From Muscardinus avellanarius (taxonomy: Eukaryota > Chordata > Mammalia > Rodentia > Gliridae), in the NCBI GenBank assembly GCA_963383645.1, contig OY726557.1:127682603-127746602 (forward strand): a stretch of DNA of 64,000 nucleotides. The letters are read 5' to 3'. Positions 1-12,189 of this stretch are shown here, one piece after another; the first letter of the stretch is position 1; every line of letters starts with the position of its first letter. The translations under genes and the position numbers were made by a program. The notes beneath the pieces are model-generated. The model saw only the letters and a list, made by a program, of their open reading frames with translations, did not search any database and was not told the origin of the DNA.

Positions 1-3000
1 TCAGACTTTTCTCTGGATTCCTTGCTCAGCAGGCCACACCAGAGAGCCCAGGTGAATATTCAGAAAACTAATTGCCTAATTGATGAAAAAGGGTTTTTTA
101 AAACATCTGCATGATCCCCTGAAAGAAGGGATGCTGGCTCCTTATTCAATTTCAGAACCTCTTTATCTTTTAACCATTTTCCCTTCAAATTTAACTTTGC
201 TGCCTTCTGCACCGAGGATTACCTAAAGGCCAAGTTTGACATTCTTAATCCAGCCATTTCTGAGTTATCTGAGAGCAGAAAAGGTACAGGGAAAAATGCT
301 TAAAGTGTTAACTCTGGAGGTGCCACGGGAGCTGAGAGGGGCAGCTCCCTTCCCTGGGAGCTCTGCAGGGCTCAGAACTGTAAGACGCTCCTGTGAGCTG
401 GACAGTGCCCGGTGATCCTTCCTGGTCCCTAGGCCCTTGTTTGTTTGGGCTGCCTTTAAAACTGCCTACAGTTAAACCAATGTAGCCCCTCAAACTGCTG
501 GAAGGTATCATTTCCCAAAAAGAGCTTAGATGAAGGAACAGAACTCACAGAAAAATACTGACAACAGAACCTGTTTTGTGAAGGAAACAGGTACTTATTT
601 TGCAAGGACTGGCCTGGGGAAAGAAGCTATGCCCTTTGGAAGTCATCCTAACCTAGTCATCATTGAGCATCCACACACGCACCAAACATGGTACCCTGTG
701 CTGACAGGTAAATCAACAACGAACAGAACAGACCTCCTCCCCTGCTCTCATGAAATTAACATTTTAGACTATTTATATGAAATTAAATCATATTTTCTTT
801 CCAGTTATGTTCTGAATAACAGTCGGAAGCACCAGATAGACACAGCATAAGTAGATAGAGTTTTTGCCTGGATTAACAAATTATTTAAGATCCTAACATA
901 TTATTCAGAGGCATGGAATGATGATGGGGTATCACAATCTTTTACACACAACACACAAACACACAAACACACACTTTTATCTCACATGAAGGGTGAGTTC
1001 TTTATTTAGAACAGCTGGAAAAAAAAAGCTTCAGCTTTTAGAATTTTAATAAAGAGAAAATATAGGGCAAAATCCTCCCCATGAGGATCCTACAATTGGT
1101 TTGAAAAGACTCTTACATGTGAGAAAATAAAGTCAAGTCTTCCTACTTTCCTGTCCACCTCTATTAAATGTAAACACAGATTCTGCCTTCTTAAGGGAGC
1201 AGGCTGCTTCTAAGAACTTGGCATTAATTACTGGGATGCAGATGGGTACAAATAGATGCTGCCAGCTATAAATGAGTTGGATCTGTTCAATAAATTAGGT
1301 CTCCTCAGGAATATGTTATATGTCCTGAAAGTCATAAAAGAGCATTTCTTTGTAATTACATCACTTCTGCATCTTATTTCTAAATTCATCGCAATTGCTA
1401 CAATTTAATCAACTTACCAGAAGCCTATTATGACACAGCAGTCGTCCAGACACAGAAGAGGTCTCTGGAGATAGAACAGTGAGCACAGTAGTGCCACATG
1501 ACACCTGCCTTCTAGGAGCTTACATTTTCGTAGATGATTCAAGAACAGGTTAAAAACACACACAAATAACTGCAAACTGCTAAAAGTCTATGGAAACCAA
1601 GGCAGTAGGGAATATAATTACAGATGGGCTCTGCTTTAGATAGAGTAGTCAGGGAAGACATAGGTGTGAATAAGGATTAGCAGCATTTCAGCCAGGCATC
1701 AGCAAAGGACTGATGGGGTGAATGGTCATGACCATGGAGAAGGGGCTTCCAGTACACAGATTTGAAGGGTGTCATGAATTCGCTTTTCAGTTCATTGATG
1801 GGGACAAAAAAAAGGGGAATCAAGGATAATTCTTTTTTTCACTTGAGTAAACGAGTGGAGGGGATTGTACTGGAGGGAAGAAGACAAGTGAAGGGAAGAC
1901 AGGTTTGTCCAGATGATGCTCAGAGAAAGAGAGACTTCATGCATGATGGCTTCTGTCTCCTCACCATGAGATGAAGTCCCTAATCAAATGTTTTGTTGCA
2001 GAAAAATAATTTCTATAGCCATTAGCTTTTCTCAAACCCCACCTCCCCATATTTTTTTTACGTGCAAATTTGCAAGTGACCATTTTCCCAATTTATTTCT
2101 CTTAGCTGTTTACCTCGCCTTCTCCCCTCTTAGCACTTCTTTCTCTTCCCTCTCTTTGAGCCTCTTAGTTTCAGGAATGCATGCACTGGAGTGTAGCACA
2201 CATACTCAGTTCTCCCCAGATACAGATTCTACTGAAATCCAGACCTGAGGGAACTGCAAAATGATGTAGAGTACGTTCTGTTTCTTCTAGTATTGCTGTC
2301 TTTCCACTTTAGGACACCCTGATTGCTTTGGGGGAATGTGGAGCAGTGCTTTCTTCCATTGCCAGTTTAATGACCCTATTATACTAATTGTCCCTTTCAC
2401 TATCATATCCACTCTTCTCTTCATATTTCAGACAAATGGCCTAACTTTCCCAACACAGCCCAGAAGGACTTCACCATCCACACAGGTAAAACACCACTAT
2501 ATTGTGCTAATGTTTGTATATGCATATGCTATATCACAAAGCTGCTGGAGGAAGTAATAGTCTAACAGATAAATGTAATTATATTATTATACTGTAATTT
2601 CCTACCATTATTTACAAAACCTGAGTCCCATTAGGTAGGAAGATGGGGGAACCCCAGTTTCATTTTGTGTTCAGAGTAAAAACATATGGAAAAGATGATA
2701 TGTAGCAATAGAACCTGGTTGAGGGGAAACATGATTTATTAATCTGCTTCAATCAGTCAATCATTATTTTTTATATCTCAATTATTAATTGGATATTTAG
2801 AGTGGCCTCAGTGGCCTCATTTCATGTTCGTGGCCCTTGAAATTTAAATGTTGATTAAGAACAGATTATAGCAGATGAGCAGGTTGAGTTAAACTCAAAG
2901 TGTCACAAGAACTTGGACTTAGAAGGGACAGCCGATCAACTTCCAGGAGCCTGCTGGAGGAGTGGGCAGTGCAGATAATGGCCAGCAAAGGTGTTCACTG

Positions 3001-3027
3001 AAGAGGTGATAGAAAGTGTGTGTGGAG
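1..3027. other. Unrecognised, mostly low-copy sequence
   Basis: No repeat family or exon is recognisable here. Short open frames such as 530-850 (+) and 1762-1974 (+) have no family motif, and nothing marks them as real genes. A short impure CA-rich run lies near 944-975. The block is probably intergenic or intronic host DNA or repeats too old to see by eye. Confidence 0.5.
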
Positions 3028-3203
3028 GGGTACTAGGAATTGAACCCAGGGTATTCTGCCTGTGAGCTATACCTCTAGCTTTGTTTTATTTTTTATTTTG
3101 AAATAGGGTCTCACTAAGTTGCTGAGGCTGACCTCAAACCTGCAATCCTCCTGCCTCAGCCTCCCAAGTATTAGTATTACAGCATGGGCCATCATCCCAG
3201 GCT
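3028..3203 (-). mobile_element. B1-dID type SINE
   Basis: Read on the minus strand it is a B1-like half followed by an ID-like half. On the plus strand it therefore begins with the complement of the ID segment (GGTACTAGGAATTGAACCC) and ends with the complement of the B1 5' end. It is diverged and lacks the usual CpGs, so it is an older copy. It faces the next SINE head to head. Confidence 0.8.
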
Positions 3204-3224
3204 GAGGAGATGATATTTAAACCA

Positions 3225-3440
3225 AGCCAGAAGTGGTGGCGCATGCTTGTGATCCCTGCACTTGGGAGGCTGAGACAGGAGGATTGTGCAGGTTCAAAGC
3301 CAGCCTCAGCTGGTTTAAGAGACCCTGTTTCCAAATAAAATATAAAATAGGTCTGGGATTATAGCCCGGAGGTAGAAGGCCCCTGAGTTCCATTCCCAGT
3401 ACCACCAAAAACAAAAACAAAAACAAAAACAAAAAAACAA
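3225..3440 (+). mobile_element. B1-dID type SINE, variant ID end, (AAAAAC)n tail
   Basis: The B1-like left half begins near AAGTGGTGGCGCATGC and contains a GGTTCAAAGCC B-box-like motif. The A-rich linker (AAATAAAATATAAAATAGG) leads into the ID-like half, which ends CCCAGTACCACC. The tail is a clean AAAAAC repeat. It lies about 20 bases from an oppositely oriented SINE. Confidence 0.85.
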
Positions 3441-6006
3441 GATCACAGTAATATTATGTAGTAATGGCTTAAGGGTGAGAAAGGGAATAGAGAAGGAGAA
3501 AAAAAGGTGAGTATAGAAAAAGAGTCAGAGGAAAGATGCAGAAACAACTTCTCCCACTGAGAGGTTCTCTGCTTTGCATTTTATAAATGACGTCTATCAA
3601 CACCTGGTGAACCTCCATTTACAAGTGTTTGATTGCTCTAGATATTATATCTCTGTGCCTCTCACTCTGCTCACACTGGGTGCACATTCTTCCCTTTCAA
3701 TAAGAGGCGTCATGTTGTTTAGTTGTCGTAAGATCACCACCTCTGGCAGAGAACCGTTTCCTGTGCAAAAGCCAACCTCATCTCCCAACAAGTTGGCACG
3801 AGCCATCATGCATCTGCCAACGCACTGGAGTTTCCTGCAGTATAATGCTGATGGAGAATTGCAGATGGAGGGCCACGATAATCCATAATAAAGAAGCAGT
3901 AGTCTCAGTCCTCAAATTCCTCAAAATCTAGTCAATAGTGGAAAAGACTCTAACTGGAAGGAATTGAGAAGCAGTTCTTCCAATCCAAGCTGGGTGCTCA
4001 GGAGATGAATAGAGTGACCATCAAAACCTTTGCGGTATGGTTAGGAAGGCTTCCTGGGCTGGATTTTGCTGCATCCTGTGTTTTTGTCATGGAGAAAGGA
4101 AGGTGCAAGGTGGTTCAGGCTTTGAGAGGCAGAGAGGTGAGAAAGGGAGGCGCTCACGTACAGGAACTCAAAGCAGGTGAATCATACTAGGCTCAGGAAG
4201 TCTTTGGGTGCTGACTGACAGGCACTGCCCAGAAACTGGTGCCCGTTTGTTTTCCTGGCTCAGAATTGACATTCATAGAAAGATTTAAATAAAAAAAGGA
4301 CTTAGTTTTTTGGCAAACCAATAACAGGCTTTGGGATTTTGCTTTAAACATTTTGAATAATCCTATTAGCAGCTTAGAAAAATGGGGTTATTTTAATGAC
4401 AGAATATATATATTTCCCATCCACCAGCATCTGAAGGAGATTATCCACACTAGTTGAAGTCTACCCTCTTTCTAGGACTTATCCCCTGTCACCAGGTTCA
4501 GAGAGGCAGGAGGAAAAAGAACTGCTCAGCTGCTCTTCTGGAGCTGAGCCTGCCAGATAATATCTTCATTTGCCCCCTTGTCCCATGGCATAAAGTCCAG
4601 TTCTCTGTGGCATCTTGTTAGTCTAGACCCCTGTGGGTAGCACAGTACAGTGGCCCAGAGTCAAACCACACAGTCAGCAGACCCAGCTCAGGCATGGTTC
4701 TTCCCATTTCACATACATAATGGAAGTAGCAATAATCAAGTCATGGAGGTGTCTTCAAAAATAAAACTATGTAAATGGAGGCACAAGATCAAATAGCTAG
4801 ACTACCAGTTCCGATTGTTACTGGTGCTGGTATGGAATCCGCTGATGTCTGATAGCCTATTCCCTGCTTGGTCAAACCAGCTGCCTTGATTCAGATCAGG
4901 TGGGGTTTATTTCCTCTTCCACATGCAGCTTTCTGGGAGGCAGAGGGTAGAAAAGCATACTTGCTCTTGTGTTGTCTTCCAGCCTTAGGATCTGACCAAT
5001 ATGCATTGTGAAGCTGAGCCAATTGATCAGCAATACTATGTCTGCATGAGAATATGCCTAATTTTTTTATGGATATGAGTTACATGTTTTTCTAAAGGAA
5101 AGACTATTACCATGTGGTTAGATTTTCTCAGCAACCCTATCCATGCCACTCACCCGCCCCTCTCCCCCAACTCCAAGAATGAACTCACCTCTGGACAAGA
5201 TTGCATACATGAGAAATAGGCCTGAATTTCTTCCAAAGCCATCCTATCTCTCTGGTGTCGTTATTTGCAGGGATGAGACTCACATGCTGCCAGGAACATT
5301 TCTTCTATATGTTGTAATGACTCATGCCCCAGGATAATGAACAAGACTTGGCAAATGCCATGCTTGATCCCCGAGCCCACAGAGGACATCCACGGAAGAG
5401 AAGCCAGCAGTCAGAAGGCCCAACTTGAAACTCCATTTGTAGTTTGCAGAAAAAAAAAATCTCATTAGCTACTGAAATCTCTTTTGATTCTAGCAAATGA
5501 CAGATGTGTCTCTAAGATGTATTTAAATTTCCCATTGTGAATCTTATTTCAATTAGTAAGGGAGGTGAGGAAAGCTTTGGGAGATATTAATTCATAGCGA
5601 AGAAAATCTATGGAGAGGCATATGTAGACATTTTATTCTTGGAAAAGTAGAATGTACTAGTGGCAAAACTAGAACTTCACGTTCATTTATACATCAGATA
5701 ATTTATTTTGGACAGATGTGGGGTGGAGAGAAGGAGCACACAATCAAAATTTTACACATAGTGGACCTTGGCTGGATGTTGGTCAAATGGATAGAGGATG
5801 GGAGGAAAAGAGACGGGATCCATAGATGGAGGAAAAGAGAAAGAACAAGAGGAAGTGTGGCCTCGGTAAAAGACAGGGAGAAAGAAGATGCACAGTGAGA
5901 CTCTTCAGGAAGGTGCTTGCCATCATATACAGATCCTCTCTTGTAGTGTCAGGGGATTATTACCTGTTGAAATGTTAACTGATTATTTCTATTTTTATTT
6001 TTATTT
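3441..6006. other. Unrecognised sequence
   Basis: No gene or clear repeat is visible. Small open frames at 3574-3888 (+), 4005-4190 (+) and 5716-5898 (+) have no recognisable domain and look like chance frames. Confidence 0.5.
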
Positions 6007-6188
6007 AGGCACTGGGGATTGAACCTAAGGGCATTCTAACTCCAGCCCTTTTATTTATCTATTTTGAAACAGGGTCTCACTGGTTAATGGGAGTCTTATT
6101 ACATTGCTAAGGCTAGCTTCAAACCTGTGAACCTCTTGTTTCAGCCTCACAAGTACTGAGATTATAGTCATGCGCTAGCACACCTGGT
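6007..6188 (-). mobile_element. B1-dID type SINE, old
   Basis: The complement of the ID half (CACTGGGGATTGAACC) is followed by the complement of the B1 half ending at CACACCTGGTT. Many substitutions and a small internal insertion indicate an older copy. A T-rich run before it represents the poly(A) tail. Confidence 0.75.
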
Positions 6189-7555
6189 TAACTGATAATT
6201 TTTATTCTCCATACATATTAATCTTTAAACCAAACCACCTACACATTAGACAGCCATAGGACCCCCAAATAATGTTACTCTGGGTAGGTACCAGCCCCTG
6301 GAGGGGGCCAGAGAGCCATGAAAATCCAGATGAGAATTTGAGGCAGTGGTGCCCCCTCCTGGAAGAGTTCCCTGTACTACAGAGGCACCAGAGTCAAACC
6401 TGTGTTCTGAGCAGATAATGCCCATCTTTGCGGGGCTGCACCAGGAGGGGCCTCTGCTTCTGCATGGCCCTCATCAGGCTGGCCTCAGGGTTCAGCCACA
6501 CGCCACTGCACAGGACAGCGTAACGGAAGGGTAAGCAAGAGCATTTGTTATTTCTACCCAGGCAGAAAACAAATAGCAGCAAGAACAACAAAAGACTCAA
6601 TGTAGGAACGGCCTACAAAATACAGGCTGTAACCTCACTGGTATTGATTGAGTGCACCTGTCCGTCTTCATTTTAAACCCCCGAGCTTGATTGCTGGCAA
6701 GTTTATAGGATTATGGGTTTAATTGGATGCCTGTGTTTTACTAGATGTAAGTGAAATTTATGGCCGTGGGGTTTGTGGTGCCAAGGTTTACCTCAGTCAT
6801 TGCCTCCTGGCCCAGAGGCCGAGACTCCGGCAGCCAATCAGAGCAAGCTCAGGGGCTCGCGTGTGAGGGAGGCACCTCTGGGGGCTGCTTGAAGGCTGGG
6901 GTCACCTGAAGAGCAGACAGACCAGGATGAGCGCCAGGAGCTAGCACGGCACCCAAGAGACTCCGTAACCCTCTGGCCTCGTCTAATGCTAAAAGGAACT
7001 GGTAACAGGCATCCTGGAGAAATTATTGATATTTAGTTAGATCCCCAAGTACTAGCCAGGCACAGAGAGCTGCTCAGTAGGACGGTTGCTGCGCTCCCTG
7101 TCTGCACACCGCTGTTGTAAAGTGTTCCAGGCGCGCTTTTATGAGAAGCTGAGGGCTTTGGAAGCAGAGAGTGTGGAGAGACGTTTTAATCCTCCAAAGC
7201 TAGGGGCCTGGCGTATTCATCAGCCTCTACTTAATGTGTTGTGCAGATTTAAATTGTTGCATTTTCTGAAGTGTGATTGCTCTGAATCACTCATTTGATC
7301 TCAGAGCCTCTCTTTGTTTGTTTAGAACATTCTTCACTGAGTACCTACTATGCACCATCCCCTGAGCTACTAGTGATAGCAGGAGGAAATCTTCTTTCCT
7401 TTTTATTGCAGGTGAAAAAAGTGGATGCCCAGATATTGCATTTGCTTCTTCCTGGACATATAACAGACAATTAGAAGCTGCCTTTGCCAAACACACTATT
7501 TATTTGGGTCTGCAGGTACTCAACCTGTAAAGTAAAAGCAGGAGAAAGCTTGGAA
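6189..7555. other. Unrecognised sequence with a GC-richer patch
   Basis: No exon is recognised. The stretch about 6780-7000 is clearly more GC-rich than its surroundings, has several CpGs and carries a GCCAATCAGAG box, so it could be a remnant of a regulatory element. The open frames here are short and featureless. Confidence 0.4.
6828..6846 (+). promoter_or_regulatory. CCAAT-box-like motif in GC-richer patch
   Basis: GCCAATCAGAG matches the NF-Y binding consensus and lies in a locally GC-rich, CpG-containing stretch. No TATA box, transcription start or exon can be tied to it, so a promoter role is only a possibility. Confidence 0.2.
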
Positions 7556-7564
7556 TCTCTGTCT

Positions 7565-7570
<6 letters not shown>

Positions 7571-7595
<25 letters not shown>

Positions 7596-7804
7596 CTTAT
7601 TTTTGCAAGTCTGGGGATGGAACCCAGGGGCATTCAACCTCCAAGCTACACCCCCTGCCCTATTTTTTATTCTTTATTTTGAAACTGGGTCTCACTGAGT
7701 TGCAGAGGGCCTCACTAAATAGCTGAGGCTGTCCACGAACCGCGATCCTCCGGTCTCAGCTTCCCGAATGCTGGGATTACAAACGTGCGCCACCACGCCC
7801 GGCT
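7571..7804 (-). mobile_element. B1-dID type SINE, long form, exact TSD
   Basis: A (TTTA)n run is the complement of the A-rich tail. It is followed by the ID complement and a long-form B1 half ending CACCACGCCCGGCT with CpGs retained. An exact 14-bp TSD, CTCTGTCTTTATTT, is present at 7557-7570 and 7806-7819. The long form carries an extra segment resembling an internal duplication (ACTNAGTGAG repeated). It is a relatively young copy. Confidence 0.92.
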
Positions 7805-7819
7805 CCTCTGTCTTTATTT

Positions 7820-8589
7820 TGCATGTCTCCTTTTATATCTTAAACTTTGGGTCAGGTCTATGTTCAGCAATGCATGTAGGCATGTTAATTTTTTAGAAGT
7901 GTTCATCTATAAACCAGCAATATAAGGGTTATTGGCCCTAAATTTACCTAACCCATATTATTCTGCTTCAAAAATGAGAAGGGATTTGCAGGAACATTTA
8001 CACTATCCTGTCCCTATGAGTGGGGAACTAGGGAGTGAGTCTTAGAAGTTTAGGACTTTTTGGAGTGACACCTAGAAGTCTCCAGTCATTGCTTTTGAGA
8101 AGAGCAGGAGGCAGGCACATCACTCCATGAGGAGGCTGCCACTCCAAGCAGAAGCAGTCATCTCATGGAACTGAATAGCCCCTTCTAGGCTCACAGGTCT
8201 GATAGACAAACATATTTCGTCCTGCAAGGCCCTTTCAAGTGATAAAGTTTTCTCCTGAGCCAACTTGCAGAATCAGAACTGAGTGATCAACCAGGCCACA
8301 GTTTGACCAAGACTCCTTAATTAGGCATATCTCTCACCCCTGCTCCAGTTCTCCCTCTATTTAGACCTAAAACTCAGGTCATATCTCAAAGACAGGGCTG
8401 AAATGAGTGATCACACTTCCCTTTCCCAACGTGGCCATATTGAGCAGCTCCTTTCCTGCTCCTCACCATTTCTTTTTCTATTTGGTTTTTGTGGTGTTGT
8501 AGCAAGGCCTGATTGTTCACATCTTCCCCAACTCTTGACTCAGTCCTCTGGCCTAGGAAACAATCACACAGGGATCTCCTGGTAGATTC
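7820..8589. other. Unrecognised sequence
   Basis: No repeat or coding signal is visible. The open frame at 8403-8585 (+) is short and has no family features. Confidence 0.45.
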
Positions 8590-8604
8590 AGAATTAGAAC
8601 TTAA

Positions 8605-8806
8605 AGCTGGGTGTGGTGGCGCACACTTGTAATCCCCACGCTTGGGAGGCTGAGATCAGAGGATCGCACTGGTTTGAAGCCAGCCACGCTGGCTTAAGAG
8701 ACCCTGTTTCCAAATAAAAAAATATAAAAATAGGTCTGGGAGTGTAACCCAGAGGTAGAAGGGTTTCCAGGAACCCCAGTACCACCACCAAAAAAAAAAA
8801 AAAAGA
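8605..8806 (+). mobile_element. B1-dID type SINE, variant ID end, exact TSD
   Basis: It begins AGCTGGGTGTGGTGGCGCAC and ends CCAGTACCACCACC followed by poly(A). An exact 15-bp TSD, AGAATTAGAACTTAA, lies at 8590-8604 and 8807-8821. The ID part reads GGTAGAAGGGTTTCCAGGAA in place of the usual CCCCTGGGTTCAATCCC, which defines a distinct subfamily in this window. Confidence 0.95.
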
Positions 8807-8976
8807 AGAATTAGAACTTAAACACCTGATTCCACATTCAGAAAACACCTGGTTACCTGGTAGTGGGTCCGCATTTGAGAAGACAGGTGCAGAAACTTGT
8901 GATGATGATAAGATGAGTTATCTTGGACTTCTAATTGGCTACTCAGAAAACCCAGGTGTTAAATTTCTAGTTTTAG

Positions 8977-9168
8977 CCAGGCGTGGTGGCACATGCTTGT
9001 AATCCCCCTGCTTGGGAGGAGACAGGAGGATGGCGCAGGTTCGAAGCCAGCCATGCTGCACTGGCTTAAGAGACCCTGTTTCCAAATAAAAATATAAAAT
9101 AGGTCTGGGAGTGTATCCTGGAGGTAGAAGGGTTTCCAGGAACCCCAGTGCCACCAAAATAAATAAGT
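8977..9168 (+). mobile_element. B1-dID type SINE, variant ID end, exact TSD
   Basis: It begins CCAGGCGTGGTGGCACATGC and ends AACCCCAGTGCCACC followed by an A-rich tail. An exact 16-bp TSD, AAATTTCTAGTTTTAG, lies at 8961-8976 and 9169-9184. It belongs to the same variant subfamily as its neighbour about 170 bases upstream and has the same orientation. Confidence 0.95.
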
Positions 9169-9184
9169 AAATTTCTAGTTTTAG

Positions 9185-9734
9185 AACGGACATGCATAGT
9201 CTCTTTCTTGGTGTAGTCCTGCTCTGCACCCCTCTCCATCTTCCCCAGTTTGCTGGTCTAGTTTTAGTTGGTTTTGGACAGTTTTACTTACCTAATTAAG
9301 TGGCCTCAAGGAAAGAGAAGAGATTCTATAAATCAAATGGCGCTTCTAACCAAGGACAATCACATGCTGCCTGAGGAGTTTCAGTCCCAATTCTTTATTA
9401 CAGAATTCCAGTGCCTGCTTGAGAAGTTACTTTGGAATAAAGATTTCTTGGGTGGAGCCCATATTAACAGAGCAAATATCTACCATTATAAAACATTCAG
9501 ACAAGGTAAAAACAATAAGGATTTAAAGTACAATATTTGTGCTAGGGACCGTGGGCAGCATGTTGATTGTATTATCTCAATTGGTTCTTAAATCACCATT
9601 GTTTAGGTGAAGCTTAGAGAGATTCTGTAATTTCCTCAATGTTTTCCCATAGAATATATAGAGGATATATTGAGACAGGCACCTTTGTCTTCTAAATGTG
9701 CTGATGATGTTCTATTTTTTGTTTTAAAAAAAGG
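9185..9734. other. Unrecognised sequence
   Basis: No repeat is recognised. The open frame at 9268-9591 (+) has 107 codons with no motif that I can assign. Confidence 0.4.
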
Positions 9735-10352
9735 ACTAGCAATGAAACCATCATATGACCAATTATACCATTCCGTGGTCTCCTTCTAAAAGTTAGAATA
9801 CTATAGTGACGCATGCATGTCCATGTCTATAGCAGCACAGTTTGGAATAGTCAAATTATGGAACCAACCTAGGAGTCCGCCACAGATGAATGGACAATGA
9901 AAGTGTGGTATAGACACACAAATGAGATTTTATTCATCTATAAGGATGAACAGTCATGTCATTTGTAGGAAAATAGATGGAACTGAGTATATTATGCTAC
10001 ATGAGATCAGCCAGCTGCGAAGAGTCGAGGACCAAATGTTTTCTGTCATAGGTAGAAGCTAGAGAGAAAATAGGACACAAAAGGGATGTTAGAAAATTGA
10101 GGAGAGAGATCAGTAGAATAGTGGAAGGGAGGAGGAGAATGAAAGGGGGGAACTGAAGAAGGACACATTCAAATAATGCCATGTTCATGTATGAAGGTAT
10201 CACTGCCAATTCCACTAACATGTACAGGGAGGAGCAGATAGTGGGGTGAGGTCTGAAGTGGAACACACCGAGACCTGTGTGCACATCTGTCTATCACTTT
10301 GAACCTCAGTATGATATATAATTACAAGGCACCAATACAAGTATTTTTAAAA
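9735..10352 (+). mobile_element. L1 3' end, 5'-truncated
   Basis: It carries the last part of L1 ORF2 and the 3' UTR, in the same order as in the other L1 copies of the window. It starts near the ACCATCATATGACC landmark and ends in the shared 3' terminus (GGCACCAATACAAGT) with an A-rich tail. Imperfect direct repeats near 9725-9734 and 10342-10354 look like a TSD. No usable reading frame remains. Confidence 0.8.
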
Positions 10353-10354
10353 AG

Positions 10355-10535
10355 ACTCCCAGCATTTGTGAGGCTAAGACAGGAGGAGCATGGTTTGAGG
10401 ACAGCCTCAGCTACGTAGTGAAGCCCTCTGCAGCTCAGTGAGACCCTATTTCAAAATAAAAAGTAAAAAATAGGACTGGGGTTATATCTCAGAGGTAGAA
10501 TGCCCCTGGGTTTAATCTCCAGTAACACACATACA
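10355..10535 (+). mobile_element. B1-dID type SINE, 5'-truncated, long form
   Basis: It starts inside the B1 half (CCCAGCATTTGTGAGG) directly after the L1 tail. It has the long-form internal duplication and an ID half ending TCTCCAGTAACACAC. It was probably joined to, or inserted at, the L1 poly(A) end. Confidence 0.8.
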
Positions 10536-11425
10536 CAAAAGAATCTAGACTCTTTAAACATTGGCTTCTCAGACAAGTGAACAAATGAATGACTCAAGAA
10601 GAGATAATGCTGACAAATTAGATAAAACATGGAAGAACTTGACTACCAGTCCAAAGAAGTTGAGTTGGATATCATAGCAGAAGAGTCTTTGAAAGTTCCT
10701 GAATTGAAGGGCATTATGGTGAGCACTACACTATATGTGCTACTGACAGTCAAGCAGAGGGCTGGTGAAATAATTCTGGAGTGAGTACCTAGGAAAAGTT
10801 GGTGGAGTTGATGTCTTAATACACTGGGGAGTTTGTAGTAATAGAAACAGGATCAGTTCATTATGGTAAGGAGCTTGGTTTGGAGAGCCAGATTTAGATG
10901 TCGAGTCTAAATGTATATAATTTGTGAAACTCTCTGGTAACATTTTGGTAATTTTAGACTAGAGATTTGGAGAGAAAAAGGTAGTGGCTGAAAATACGCA
11001 CTAGCATATAAGTTTGTGTAGAAGTGGCAATTTAAAAAGTTTAGGAAAGAGAGTGGGCTATTAGGGGATCAGGTAATAAAAGTCACATTCTCGGGGGTTT
11101 GTTTTTGAGAAAGAGAAATTGAAAAAGAAAGACAAGAGAACGAAAGAGTCATATGAAATAGAATTTCATGAAATGGAGGATAATTAAAGGTTTCAGATTC
11201 TTTAGAAAAGTCCTGGTTTCAGGACAAATAAACAATCACTGGTTGTAGTGATTTGGAGATCACTGATATCCATAGGAGAAAGGTTTTGAGAGACTGATGA
11301 AGGGCAGACATCTTGTAAAGTGTTAATGAATGGCTGGATGGTTAGGGTGTGAACTCAGTGCTTTTTCCTGAAGGCTGGCACAGCTTTATTGAGGGGACAG
11401 TGTAGCAGCTTAAAATAGCAAGAGA
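10536..11425. other. Unrecognised sequence
   Basis: No coding or repeat signature is recognisable by eye. Confidence 0.4.
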
Positions 11426-11427
11426 GT

Positions 11428-11632
11428 CGGGTGTGGGATATGGTGGCACACACTTGTAATTATAGTACTTGGGAGGCTGAGACAGGAGGATAGCAAGTTT
11501 GGGGCCAGCCTCAGCAACTTAGGGAAACCCTGCTTCAAAATATAAAAGTGGGAGGGTGTGGGGCTGGGGGTGTAGCTAGAAGGTAAAATGCCACTGGGTT
11601 CAATCCCTGGTACCATAACAAAAACAAACAGA
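11428..11632 (+). mobile_element. B1-dID type SINE, short form
   Basis: The B1-like half begins near GTCGGGTGTGG and has a small insertion near its 5' end. It is followed by the ID-like half ending CAATCCCTGGTACC and an A-rich tail with ACAAAAAC units. It is the short form, lacking the internal duplication. Confidence 0.82.
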
Positions 11633-12189
11633 TGGCAAGAAATATGTTAACAAGACAGCAGAATGACATTTTATTTTATAGGTAGAGAGAAATAGAAATA
11701 TGTGTGTAAGTAAAGCAAAAGTAGCAGCGAAAGAGTGATTTAAGCTGTAGGACAAAAGGCAGGGGACTTTTTATAGAGCAAGATCTCTGATAAAGGAGAA
11801 GGGAAAAGAACCTGGGCGCTGAGTGGAATTTAAGAAGCAGCAGAGGTTGCTTTTGTTTAGGAGCTTTGAATGAGACAGGAGCAAAGCTTTGAATGAGACA
11901 GGGGCCTGCATTCTAGGCTCAAGGCAGATTATGTAAATATTCTCAGGATCATCTGCAGAGCAGGGGTGGGTTAGATGGTGAAGACATAGAAAGAGTTCAG
12001 GCACCTTCTGAGGAAAATGAAATGTGTTGATTTGGACAAAGTTATTTATTTTTTTCTGAAAATGCCAGCTGAGTTCAATTAAAATGAATTGTGGTTAACA
12101 AAAAATTAAATGTGTTTTCATGAAGTTCTACAGTTGCATTTTAACATGATATCTGCTGTGCTTTGCTTTTTGAATTTTTATTTTATTTT

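Noticed and set aside
530..850. 106-codon plus-strand frame as a gene
   Set aside because: It has no domain, no coding-like neighbours and no homologue I recognise. A frame this long is expected by chance in 64 kb.
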